This document shows, piece by piece, positions 27,147 through 35,201 of a stretch of 64,000 bases of DNA. Every line of letters starts with the position of its first letter. Position 1 is the first letter of the stretch. Both the position numbers and the translations under genes were made by a program. Origin of the DNA: Lautropia dentalis (lineage in GTDB: Bacteria > Pseudomonadota > Gammaproteobacteria > Burkholderiales > Burkholderiaceae_E); NCBI RefSeq assembly GCF_003892345.1, contig NZ_RRUE01000002.1:939655-1003654 (forward strand), in the 5' to 3' direction. Under the pieces are notes generated by a model that was not told where the DNA came from, did not search any database, and was given only the letters and a program-made list of their open reading frames with translations.

Positions 27147-27277
27147 ATTACACTCCCTTATAATCACAATAGTTGCTGGCAAGTCATTTTGGTAATATTG
27201 CCTTCTATACACGGGGCGCCGTAGTACACGCCTGCTGGTGTGTGTTTGTCCCGGTCACGCAGAAAGCGGACTGTGCA

Positions 27278-27760
27278 TCATGACCATGTACACCCACCCG
27301 TCTTCGGGTCATAGCAGATACAGTCGCAGTCCGACGTGCACGCGGCATTTGGGGCGTTTCCCGTTGACACAAAAATCTCCCAGTGATATCCATCCGGATC
27401 CACCGTCCAGACCTTCGTCTGCACCGAGTAGCAACAGGCCACCTCCTCTTCTTTCTGCTTGATTTTTACGCCGGCCTTCTTCAGGCGCTCACCAACCTCT
27501 TCAACCGTAGCGCTGGATTTGACCTGTATGCCGAAGTGGCCGTCCCGTTTCTTCGGGCTCGGGAACTCAAGCAATGCCACATTCATGGGCGGATCACTGG
27601 ATTCGAACTTGGCATAATCGACGCGTCTTTTCGAAGGTGGCATGCCGAAAAGGTTTGAGTAGAAGGCAGTGGATGCCTCGATGTCGTTGACGTTGATGTT
27701 GATGTGAGGACGCTTGTTCCATCCCTTGCTTGCGGAAAATGACGATTTATCCATGTTCAT
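27278..27760 (-). CDS. ArsI/CadI-type VOC metalloenzyme 2
   Basis: A 160-residue VOC protein, paralogous to both neighbours. Predicted metal ligands are H19 (PHININV), H75 (DGHFGIQ) and E128 (HWEIFV), with the cysteine pair C109-C110 in ACCYSVQTKVW. The C-terminal tail is Cys-rich (CTSDCDCICY and a later Cys). GGAGG lies just before the first ATG. The segment KRRVDYAKFESSDPPMNVALLE is closer to CadI/ArsI of other bacteria than to paralogue 3. The activity on organoarsenicals is inferred; Cd binding is an alternative given the CadI relatives. Confidence 0.84.
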   Translation of the reverse strand: MNMDKSSFSASKGWNKRPHININVNDIEASTAFYSNLFGMPPSKRRVDYAKFESSDPPMNVALLEFPSPKKRDGHFGIQVKSSATVEEVGERLKKAGVKIKQKEEEVACCYSVQTKVWTVDPDGYHWEIFVSTGNAPNAACTSDCDCICYDPKTGGCTWS

Positions 27761-27828
27761 GACTCCTCCCTGATAATGGACATTTCGTTCATGCTTTCAC
27801 ATGCGCCAGAGACTTCCTCCCGCGCATG

Positions 27829-28269
27829 TCAGGCGAAGTTGCACGGGCAGTTGACGCAGCTCTCGACATCGTCGCCGCAGCCTCCTCCGACATCCTGCTC
27901 GATCACAACAAAAAGCTCCCAGCCATTTCTGTCCTGATCCTCTACCCAGATCTTGTTCTGAACGGAGCCACAGCACTCCACATCGTTCTGGGTGACCTTC
28001 AGGCGCACGCCAATTTCGGCGAACCGGCGCTGGTAGTCTGTCAGCGCGGCGGATGATTTCATCTGGACACCGAAGTGTCCATGGTTTCCCGGTGGTTTTT
28101 CCTGCTTTCCATGTTGCTCCACGAGTCGCAAGGACATTGGTGGATTTGATGCCCGAAACACTGCATGCCCGTCCGCCAGGACCTGTGGCCGGATTCCCAG
28201 CAGTGCCTGATAGAAACTCAGGCCGTCTTTCAATGAAGAAACAGGAATTTCGATGTGAGGAACAATCAT
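27829..28269 (-). CDS. ArsI/CadI-type VOC metalloenzyme 3, divergent
   Basis: A 146-residue VOC protein and the most divergent of the trio. Ligands H5 (PHIEIPV), H65 (HGHFGVQ) and E118 (GWELFV) are kept, as is the cysteine pair C99-C100 (VECCGSVQNKIW). The conserved DPDG after the pair is DQDRNG here. The tail has CGDD, CVNC and C. The ATG at 28269 is preceded by GGAG; a TTG two codons upstream is less likely. It is the first structural gene, 70 bp after arsR. Confidence 0.8.
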   Translation of the reverse strand: MIVPHIEIPVSSLKDGLSFYQALLGIRPQVLADGHAVFRASNPPMSLRLVEQHGKQEKPPGNHGHFGVQMKSSAALTDYQRRFAEIGVRLKVTQNDVECCGSVQNKIWVEDQDRNGWELFVVIEQDVGGGCGDDVESCVNCPCNFA

Positions 28270-28339
28270 TGCCAATCTCCATCATGAGGGCATGCAATAC
28301 AAGTGACTGGGTCTGGATCCGCTCCCGCAGACTTTGGCT

Positions 28340-28681
28340 TCATCGCTCACGCCCTGATTTGGGTGAGCATGACGACAACGACCCGCAGTCGCAGGGGCTG
28401 CCGACGCAGCAGTTTTCCGAGAGAAAGCCGATCAGGTTCGAAGCGGTCTGATAGTTGGCCACATAGATGACAAAGCGCCCCTCCTGCCGGGACAGGACCA
28501 TGTTGGCATGCAGCAGCTCCTTGAGATGAAAGGACAGCGACGATGGCGGGATACCCAATTCAGTGCTGATCCTTCCGGCAGCCAGACCCGCCGGCCCTGC
28601 ACGCACCAGCAGACGAAAAACGGAGAGACGTGATTCCTGTGCAAGTGCTGCCAGTGCGGCAACGGCATTCGATGTTTCCAT
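28340..28681 (-). CDS. arsR: ArsR-family As(III)-responsive repressor
   Basis: A 113-residue winged-helix repressor: ESRLSVFRLLVRAG, then the recognition helix in PPSSLSFHLKELLHANMV and the wing RQEGRFVIYVAN. The As(III) site is probably C91-C92 with C97 (ENCCVGSPC), which resembles the C-terminal three-cysteine site of Acidithiobacillus ArsR rather than the ELCVCDL site of E. coli ArsR. More cysteines follow (C99, C105). It is the first gene of the leftward operon and presumably represses it from the site just upstream. Confidence 0.92.
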   Translation of the reverse strand: METSNAVAALAALAQESRLSVFRLLVRAGPAGLAAGRISTELGIPPSSLSFHLKELLHANMVLSRQEGRFVIYVANYQTASNLIGFLSENCCVGSPCDCGSLSSCSPKSGRER

Positions 28682-28701
28682 ATTTCAATAATAGTCGAAA
28701 T
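28682..28701 (-). promoter_or_regulatory. Candidate ArsR operator
   Basis: ATTTC-N10-GAAAT is an imperfect inverted repeat directly upstream of the arsR start codon, within an AT-rich stretch (28682-28733) that should hold the ars promoter. The assignment rests on position and symmetry only. Confidence 0.4.
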
Positions 28702-28836
28702 AAAAGGGTCGCATAACCCACTATTTTTGACAGTGCCTGGCCGGCAGAAGCCGATTCGTTCAGATACCGGAGGGCGTATCGTCCGCCCTCCGGACAGGTC
28801 GCCTCACATCGAGGCCGCTTTACATCGGGGGCTGCT

Positions 28837-30234
28837 TCACCTCAGGAAGAAATACGCCCACAGCGTCAGCAGGATGATGCACAGCACGTTGAGCACCATG
28901 CCCACGGCCATCATCTCGCGCTGTCTGATCAGGCCGGTACCGAACACGATGGCGTTCGGCGGGGTGGCCACCGGCAGCATGAAGGCGCAGGAGGCACCGA
29001 TGCCGATGACCAGCACCAGCGCTTCCTTCGGCAGGTTGAGCTGGGTGGCGATGCTGGCGAACACCGGCACCAGCAGCGCGGCCGAGGCGGTGTTGCTGGT
29101 GAACTCGGTGAGGATGATGATGAAGGTGGTCACCGCCAGAATGACGAAGAACGGATCGGTGGTGGTGAAGCTGGAGGCCAGTGCCTGACCCAGCGCCAGC
29201 GAGGCGCCGGACTTGTCGAGCAGGCTGCTGAGGGTGATGCCGCCGCCGAACAGCAGCAGCACGCCCCAGTCGGTGTTGGCGGCCACGTCCTTCCAGGTGA
29301 CGAGGCCCATGGCCACGACGGTCACGGCGGCTGCCAGCGCCACCACGGTGTCCGGGGCGGCGATGCCGAAGGTGGCCTTGATCTGGGTGCCCATGATCCA
29401 TGCAATGGCGGTGATGATGAACACCAGCATGGTCAGCACGCGCGGCAGGTTCCAGGGGATGGGATCACCGCTCACGTCGATCTTCATCTTCAGGTTCGGA
29501 CGCAGCACCACGTACATGGAAAACAGCACGAGCGGGGTGAGTGCCAGCATCATGGGCAGGCCATATTTCATCCAGCCGGCAAAGTCCAGGTCCAGCGCCT
29601 TGGCGGCAATGGCGTTCGGGGGCGAGCCCACCAGCGAGCCCAGGCCGCCGACGCTGGAGGCGTAGGCAATGCCCAGCAGTACGAAGACGAAGGTCTTGCG
29701 GTCTTTCTCGCGGTCGAGGTGGGCCATCATGCCCATGGCCAGCGGCAGCATCATCGCGGTGGTGGCGGTGTTGCTGATCCACATGGACAGGAACGAGGTG
29801 ACACAGAACAGCGCCATGACTGCGATGAGCAGGCTGCCGCGCGACAGCGAGATCAGCCACAGGGCGATCTTGCGATCGAGCTTCTGCACGTGCAGGGCCG
29901 TGGCCAGCGCAAAGCCGCCGAAGAAGATGTAGATAATGGGGTCGGCAAAGCCGGCCAGGGCGGCCTTGGTGTCCATGCCCTTGATACCGCTGACGGCGGC
30001 CAGGACGGGCACGATGATGGCGGTGACGGTGATGTGCAGCGCCTCGGTGAACCACAGGATGGCGATGAACACCAGAATGGCCAGGCCCATGTTGGCGCTG
30101 GGCTCGTAGGGCAGGGCGTGGTAGGTGGCCCACGAGACCAGTGCGCCGATGGCCATGGTGATCAGGGACTTGTGCGTCCCCTGGGGGAACAGCGACGGGT
30201 TGTTGAGCGGGGCTTCCTCGGCCGTTTTTTGCAT
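28837..30234 (-). CDS. DASS/SLC13-family anion:Na+ symporter
   Basis: A 465-residue inner-membrane carrier. Both Ser-Asn-Thr substrate/sodium motifs are present: MWISNTATTAMMLPLAMGM and FTSNTASAALLVPVFAS, each followed by helices containing paired prolines (GSPPNAIAAK and ATPPNAIVFG). This is the divalent anion symporter family, which takes up succinate, malate, fumarate or sulfate. GGAGACATC precedes the ATG. It is monocistronic and lies to the right of the arsenic island. Confidence 0.88.
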   Translation of the reverse strand: MQKTAEEAPLNNPSLFPQGTHKSLITMAIGALVSWATYHALPYEPSANMGLAILVFIAILWFTEALHITVTAIIVPVLAAVSGIKGMDTKAALAGFADPIIYIFFGGFALATALHVQKLDRKIALWLISLSRGSLLIAVMALFCVTSFLSMWISNTATTAMMLPLAMGMMAHLDREKDRKTFVFVLLGIAYASSVGGLGSLVGSPPNAIAAKALDLDFAGWMKYGLPMMLALTPLVLFSMYVVLRPNLKMKIDVSGDPIPWNLPRVLTMLVFIITAIAWIMGTQIKATFGIAAPDTVVALAAAVTVVAMGLVTWKDVAANTDWGVLLLFGGGITLSSLLDKSGASLALGQALASSFTTTDPFFVILAVTTFIIILTEFTSNTASAALLVPVFASIATQLNLPKEALVLVIGIGASCAFMLPVATPPNAIVFGTGLIRQREMMAVGMVLNVLCIILLTLWAYFFLR

Positions 30235-30735
30235 GATGTCTCCGTTTGCGCTGGGCGGGAGTCAGTTATGAATTCTGATTCTGCTGACCCAAGTATAGAG
30301 GGCGCCTTTCATGCGGGAGTACGCCCCAGATCAAACTGTGTTCATGTTCACGATATCAGCCGTCGAGCGGCGGGGATGCAGGGGGGCGGGCTGGGGTTTT
30401 CCCTGATGGGCTGGCGGTATTGCCGGGATGTGCCCTGTCAGGGAGGTGGTGCGCTGCCTGGTGGGCCTGTCAGGGAGATACCCACCAAAGGTTGATCCGT
30501 GCGCGCAATATCAATTCCCGGGCCGGGTGTGCCTGTCAGGGAGATGCCCCCCAAAGGGAACAGCCCCAGATGCCGCGATGGTCAGGGGCTGTTCGGTTGA
30601 GGGGGCTTGGCCAGTCGTTTACGACCGGCTGGTGCGTGCCGGCTTCACCGGTGGTTGCGGGCCGGCCGCGTGTGCGTCGACTGGATGTACATCTCTTCCG
30701 GGCAGGTGTGTCCGGTGGCGCAGGGTGTGCCGCCG
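30235..30735. other. Intergenic gap with short repeats
   Basis: About 500 bp with no credible gene. It contains a CCCTGTCAGGG palindrome (30433-30443) and two copies of a 27-bp sequence whose core is CCTGTCAGGGAGAT (30465-30491 and 30531-30557). The promoter of the DASS gene is expected near 30250-30300. Confidence 0.55.
30465..30557. repeat. 27-bp direct repeat, two copies 66 bp apart
   Basis: Copies at 30465-30491 and 30531-30557 share GCCTGTCAGGGAGAT and end CCAAAGG; only two bases differ. The palindromic core CCTGTCAGG also occurs at 30434 and inside the hairpin at 44484-44504. Confidence 0.85.
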
Positions 30736-31335
30736 TCAGCGGTGCGGATCGGTACCCAGCATGCAGATGGCGCGCACGACGAAGGTGCTGGGCACCTTGG
30801 CATCGATGGGGATGCGCTGGGTGGAGAACTGGTTCAGCGAGGTCAGGTTGTCCTTGGCGCGTTTGACGCGGTAGCTGCCGTCGCTGTTCTCCACGCCTTC
30901 GCCGCGCAGTGAGGTGGCCGGGGCGATGGGGGCACCTTCACATAGCACGGCCAGTTCCTGGATGCGGGCACCGCTGCTGGATGGGCGAACTTCGCGGGTG
31001 ATGGCGGTGAAATAGGTGTATTTGTTGTCGAGTTTGTGCTCTTTCAGGCTGTTGCGGTCCACATAGATCAGCTGCTGCTCGCGGTACCGGGTGCCCTGCG
31101 GGCTTTCGTAGACGGCGGCCCAGTCGGGTTTGCCGTCGTCGCGCCGTACGGTTTCGGCCTTGCCGGGGTCGGCATCCATCTGCGAGCGGGCCATGGATTC
31201 GCCGTCCACGGGCCGGCGCCCGTCGTGCATGGGGGCGTGCGGATCGGCAGAATCGACGACGCCGGTGGAGGCGCAGCCGGCGAGAAGGCCCGTCAGCAGC
31301 AGGGCAGCGGAGGCGGTCGCAGGGAGAAGACGCAT
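30736..31335 (-). CDS. Putative lipoprotein, CNP1-like
   Basis: A 199-residue exported protein. The signal peptide MRLLPATASAALLLTGLLAGC has a lipobox (LAGC) with the acylated cysteine at 21. The mature part has ESPQGTRYREQQLIYVDRNSLKEHKLDNKYTYFTAITREV and ends ...PSTFVVRAICMLGTD, which recalls the CNP1-like family of betaproteobacterial surface proteins; that name is a weak recognition. Function unknown. The start at MRLLP is set by the signal peptide; frame upstream of it is open but has no membrane-export sense. Confidence 0.7.
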   Translation of the reverse strand: MRLLPATASAALLLTGLLAGCASTGVVDSADPHAPMHDGRRPVDGESMARSQMDADPGKAETVRRDDGKPDWAAVYESPQGTRYREQQLIYVDRNSLKEHKLDNKYTYFTAITREVRPSSSGARIQELAVLCEGAPIAPATSLRGEGVENSDGSYRVKRAKDNLTSLNQFSTQRIPIDAKVPSTFVVRAICMLGTDPHR

Positions 31336-31541
31336 GGATTTGTCCGGTTCGGATTGAGAAACGGGATAATCGTAGCGTGACACGGCCGGTTGTGGACGGC
31401 AAAGCATGGCCGTTTTTTTGCTAAATCCTTTTGCTGGTTGCCAAGTGTTTGATTTTGTGACAGAAAGACTGGTGGACGGTGGAAAAGGCTGTCTGATGGC
31501 TGGCTGATCGGGGGCACGATGCAGAACCTGGAACAGGAACG

Positions 31542-32156
31542 ATGAGTACGGAATGGGCGACGCTGGCCGGGCCGGTGGAGTCGGAGCTGGTCATAAAGAA
31601 AAGCCGCTTTCTGGGGCGGGTGATGCCGGTGAGTGGCCGCACGGAGGCCTATGCCGAGGTGGCACGACTGAAGGATCTGCATCCGGGGGCGGTGCACGTA
31701 TGCTGGGCGCTGCTGGCCGGCGGACAGTCGGCGGCGGTGGACGATGGCGAGCCCAGTGGTACGGCCGGCCGGCCGATGCTGGATGTGCTGCGTCACCAGC
31801 AGCTCGAAGGCGTGCTGGCCACGGTGGTGCGCTACTTTGGGGGCATCAAGCTGGGGGCGGGCGGGCTGGTGCGGGCCTACACGGACACCGTGGCCACGGC
31901 GCTGCAGCAGGCCGAGCGGGTGCCGATCATCCGGCAGGTGGTGCTGGGCTGCCGGATCGGCTATGAGCTGGAGGGCAGTCTGCGCCGCGAGCTGGCGGCC
32001 CGGGGCGGCGTGCTGCAGGAGGTGGCCCATGGGGCCGACGTGACGGCCTGGCTGCAGCTGCCCGACCCGGAGGCAGAGGCTTTTCGCCACTGGCTGGATG
32101 ATGCCGGGCATGGCCGGGTGCAGTGGCTGGCGCCGGATGAAGCGGAAGAGGTCTGA
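31542..32156 (+). CDS. yigZ: YigZ/IMPACT family protein
   Basis: A 204-residue cytosolic protein of the YigZ/UPF0029 (IMPACT) family. The N-terminal part VIKKSRFLGRVMPV, the core AAVDDGEPSGTAGRPMLDVL and VVRYFGGIKLGAGGLVRAYTDTVATAL are diagnostic. The C-terminal ferredoxin-like domain is present, so the length is normal. The biochemical role of bacterial YigZ is unsettled. AGGAACG precedes the ATG. Confidence 0.93.
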   Translation: MSTEWATLAGPVESELVIKKSRFLGRVMPVSGRTEAYAEVARLKDLHPGAVHVCWALLAGGQSAAVDDGEPSGTAGRPMLDVLRHQQLEGVLATVVRYFGGIKLGAGGLVRAYTDTVATALQQAERVPIIRQVVLGCRIGYELEGSLRRELAARGGVLQEVAHGADVTAWLQLPDPEAEAFRHWLDDAGHGRVQWLAPDEAEEV

Positions 32157-32498
32157 CAGCACGCCCCGGAAGGCGCCATCCCGTCGTACCCGGCTGCTGG
32201 TGTCCGGCCCGCTGATGTCCGGTCGTTGATGTCCGGTCGTTGATGCCCGGTCGTTGATGCCCGGTCGTTGATGCCCGGTCGTTGATGCCCGGTCGTTGAT
32301 GCCCGGTGATTTGGTAGCGGCGGAAATACCCGAGACAGAACAGGGGCCTTATCGAGTCGGTGATATTGGCATTTAAGATAAAGTGACATTCTGTCGGTGT
32401 TCGGCGCGTTCATGCGCGATGGACCCCGGGGCACCCATGCACCATGCTGCCCAGGCTGGTCGGGGGCCCCTAACTGTTCTCTTTTCGAGGAGTGCCTC
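32157..32498. other. Intergenic gap with minisatellite upstream of the DUF4432 gene
   Basis: About 340 bp with no gene. Its left half is a 14-bp tandem array (32214-32308). To the right, the AT-rich stretch around 32365-32392 probably holds the promoter of the epimerase gene. Confidence 0.5.
32214..32308. repeat. 14-bp minisatellite, about 6.8 copies
   Basis: Six full copies of GATGYCCGGTCGTT followed by an 11-base partial copy. The first two have GATGTCC and the next four GATGCCC, so the array seems to have grown by duplication of the second form. Confidence 0.95.
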
Positions 32499-33716
32499 AT
32501 GAAACGTTCTGCCATTTCCGTCGGGATCATCGCCATGCTGTCGGCCGGTTCGGCCATGGCCTGGGAAACCACGCTGCTGGATACGGACAAGCCGATGGCC
32601 GCCCAGCACATCACCAGTGCGAAGCTGGGGATCAAGGCGGCCAAGCCGTTCTCGGTGACCACGAAGCGTCTGCATGGTGGCCGTCAGGAAGGGGTGACGC
32701 TGGTGGAGATTGATACCGGCGCGATGAAGATCACCGTGGTGCCCACCCGGGGCATGAACGTGCTGCATGCGGTGGCCGGCGATGTGCGGCTGGGCTGGGA
32801 TTCGCCGGTGAAGCAGGTGGTGAACCCGGCCTTCATCGAGCTGAACGGCCGCAACGGGCTGGGCTGGCTGGAAGGCTTCAACGAGCTGGTGACCCGCTGC
32901 GGCTATGAGTGGGTGGGCCACCCGGGTGAGGACACCGATGGCACGCTGCTGACGCTGCACGGTCTGGCCGCCAACACGCCGGCCACGAAGGTGGTGCTGT
33001 CGGTGGACGAGAAGCCGCCCTACACCATCCGTCTGAAGGGCGAGCTGAAGCAGCAGGCTTTCAAGAAGGTGGACTTCGTGATCGACACCGAGCTGAACAC
33101 GGTGCCGGGCGCCACCGAGTTCACGGTGCACGACAAACTGACCAACCAGGGCGACTACGCGAAGGAATACCAGGCGCTCTATCACAGCAACTTCGGTACG
33201 CCGCTGCTGGAAAAGGATGCGAAGTTTGCCGCCCCGGTGCGTGAGGTCTCGCCGTTCAACGACTATGCCAAGGCCGACCTGCCCACCTGGCAGACCTATC
33301 GTGCTCCAACGAAGGACTATGACGAGACCGTCTACAACGTCTTCCCGTATGGGGATGACGATGGCAACACGCTGGCGGTGCTGCACAACGCCAAGGGTGA
33401 ACTGGGTGTGAGCCTGGCCTTCAACATCAACCAGCTGCCGGCCTTCTCGCTGTGGAAGAACACCGATACCGAAGGGCAGGGCTATGTGACGGGTCTGGAG
33501 CCGGGTACGAGCTTCTCGTACAACCGCCGCTACCAGCGTGACCTAAAGCTGGTGCCAACCATCGGGCCGAAAGAGAGCCGTGAATTCATGATTACCTACA
33601 CGCTGCTCTCCGGCAAGGCGAAGGTGGACGATGCGCTCAAGCGCGTCGAAACCATCCAGAATGGCCGTGAAACCACGGTTCGCGAAGAGCCGCTGGTGGC
33701 CCTGCCCAAGCACTGA
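32499..33716 (+). CDS. Periplasmic DUF4432 aldose-epimerase-fold protein
   Basis: A 405-residue exported protein. MKRSAISVGIIAMLSAGSAMA is a signal peptide with an AMA cleavage site. The mature part fits the DUF4432 branch of the galactose mutarotase fold: VVPTRGMNVLHAVAGDVRLGWDSP, LGWLEGFNELVTRCGYEW, TLHGLAANTPA and LYHSNFGTPLLE. The periplasmic location is unusual to my knowledge, since family members are mostly cytosolic. The reaction is probably sugar anomerisation; the substrate is unknown. GAGGAG lies before the ATG and a strong terminator follows. Confidence 0.8.
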   Translation: MKRSAISVGIIAMLSAGSAMAWETTLLDTDKPMAAQHITSAKLGIKAAKPFSVTTKRLHGGRQEGVTLVEIDTGAMKITVVPTRGMNVLHAVAGDVRLGWDSPVKQVVNPAFIELNGRNGLGWLEGFNELVTRCGYEWVGHPGEDTDGTLLTLHGLAANTPATKVVLSVDEKPPYTIRLKGELKQQAFKKVDFVIDTELNTVPGATEFTVHDKLTNQGDYAKEYQALYHSNFGTPLLEKDAKFAAPVREVSPFNDYAKADLPTWQTYRAPTKDYDETVYNVFPYGDDDGNTLAVLHNAKGELGVSLAFNINQLPAFSLWKNTDTEGQGYVTGLEPGTSFSYNRRYQRDLKLVPTIGPKESREFMITYTLLSGKAKVDDALKRVETIQNGRETTVREEPLVALPKH

Positions 33717-33742
33717 GCCTGCAACCGGACCCTGTTGCATTG

Positions 33743-33769
33743 AAAACGGCACCACATGGGTGCCGTTTT
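33743..33769 (+). terminator. Rho-independent terminator after the DUF4432 gene
   Basis: AAAACGGCACC and its exact complement flank a 5-base loop, with the U-run built into the stem end. It starts 27 bases after the stop codon and can act on both strands. Confidence 0.85.
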
Positions 33770-33884
33770 CCGTTATCTTTGCGCCTTGTTGCGGCGTGTG
33801 ACCGTCTGTCGCCCGACGACGGCCGTTCGTGACCGTCCTCTCCCTCCTCTGCTGCGCCCCGCTCCGGTGAGGGCGTCTTCTTCC

Positions 33885-35201
33885 ATGTCCAGTCTGCTCG
33901 AAAGAACCTTCCAGTTGCAGGAGCACGGGACCTCGGTGCGTACCGAGGTTCTGGCCGGTCTGACCACCTTCCTGACCATGGCCTACATCCTGTTCGTCAA
34001 TCCGATGATCCTGGGCAGCACCGGCATGCCGAAGGAGGCGGTGTTCGTGGCCACCTGCCTGGTGGGCGCGTTGGGTACAACCGTCATGGCCCTCTATGCC
34101 AATTACCCGATTGCCGTGGCGCCGGGCATGGGCCTGAACGCCTACTTTGCCTTCACGGTGGTGGGTACGCTGGGCTACAGCTGGCAGGCGGCGCTGGGGG
34201 CGGTCTTCCTGTCGGCCTGCCTGTTCCTGCTGACCACGGCGCTGGGGTTGCGTTCACTGCTCATCACGGGCATCCCGCAGGGCCTGCGGGCCGGGGTCAC
34301 GGCCGGTATCGGCCTCTTTCTGGCCATCATCGGGCTCAGCAATGCCGGCATCGTCGTCGATCATCCCAAGACACTGCTGACGCTGGGCGACATGCATTCG
34401 GTGCCGGTCATCCTGTCGTGGCTGGGCTTTTTCCTGATCGTGGCGCTGGATTACAAGCGTGTGACCGGCTCGGTGCTGATCGGCATCCTGATGGTGACGG
34501 TGCTGTCGCTGTTCGTGGGTGACAACAAGCTCAACGGCGTCATCTCCACGCCGCAGTCGATTGCGCCCACGTTCCTTGCGCTGGACATCAAGGGGGCGTT
34601 GGCTGGCGGCCTGGTCAACGTGGTGCTGGTGATGTTCCTGGTCGAGCTGTTCGACGCCACCGGCACGCTGATGGGCGTGGCCCGCCGGGCCGGCCTGTTC
34701 GTGGGAGCGGGCACGCCCGAGCAGAACCAGCGCATGCGCCGTGCACTGATGGCCGACAGCACCGCCATCATGGCGGGCTCGATTCTGGGCACGTCCAGCG
34801 CCACGGCCTATGTGGAAAGCGCGGCCGGTGTGCAGGCCGGTGGCCGCACCGGCCTGACGGCGCTGACGGTGGCCGCGCTGTTCCTGCTGGCGCTCTTCTT
34901 CTCGCCGCTGGCTTCGGTGGTGCCGCCCTATGCGACGGCGCCGGCACTGATGTTCGTGGCCTGCCTGATGGTGCGCGATCTGGTCGACATCGACTGGAAG
35001 GACACTATCGAGGCGGTGCCGGCCGTGATCACCACGCTGGCCATGCCGTTCACCTACTCGATTGCCAACGGTCTGGCCTTTGGCTTCATTTCGTATGTGG
35101 CGCTCAAGACGCTGACCGGCAAGTGGCGCGAAGTGCACCCGCTGACCTGGATCATCGCAGGTCTGTTCGTGCTGCGCTTTGCGTGGCTGGGCGGGCATTG
35201 A
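33885..35201 (+). CDS. NCS2/AzgA-like purine permease
   Basis: A 438-residue inner-membrane protein of the AzgA-like (hypoxanthine/guanine/adenine) branch. Hallmarks are TEVLAGLTTFLTMAYILFVNP, YPIAVAPGMGLNAYFAFTVV, FLVELFDATGTLMGVARRAG and SSATAYVESAAGVQAGGRTGLTAL. It is a proton symporter for purine bases. The ATG at 33885 opens at MSSLLERTFQLQEHGT, the usual N terminus; the Shine-Dalgarno is weak. The last 50 bp overlap the end of the convergent LysR gene. Confidence 0.92.
   Translation: MSSLLERTFQLQEHGTSVRTEVLAGLTTFLTMAYILFVNPMILGSTGMPKEAVFVATCLVGALGTTVMALYANYPIAVAPGMGLNAYFAFTVVGTLGYSWQAALGAVFLSACLFLLTTALGLRSLLITGIPQGLRAGVTAGIGLFLAIIGLSNAGIVVDHPKTLLTLGDMHSVPVILSWLGFFLIVALDYKRVTGSVLIGILMVTVLSLFVGDNKLNGVISTPQSIAPTFLALDIKGALAGGLVNVVLVMFLVELFDATGTLMGVARRAGLFVGAGTPEQNQRMRRALMADSTAIMAGSILGTSSATAYVESAAGVQAGGRTGLTALTVAALFLLALFFSPLASVVPPYATAPALMFVACLMVRDLVDIDWKDTIEAVPAVITTLAMPFTYSIANGLAFGFISYVALKTLTGKWREVHPLTWIIAGLFVLRFAWLGGH

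Noticed and set aside
22855-28701. Arsinothricin-type biosynthetic cluster
   Set aside because: ArsM is present but no radical-SAM ArsL-like protein or efflux partner of that pathway is seen.
30428-30874. Rightward frames with LSGRYPPK-like peptide repeats
   Set aside because: The peptide repeat follows from the 27-bp DNA repeat. The frames run into the antisense of the lipoprotein gene and have no start signal.
32214-32308. CRISPR array
   Set aside because: The 14-bp units are directly tandem with no spacers and no cas genes are nearby.
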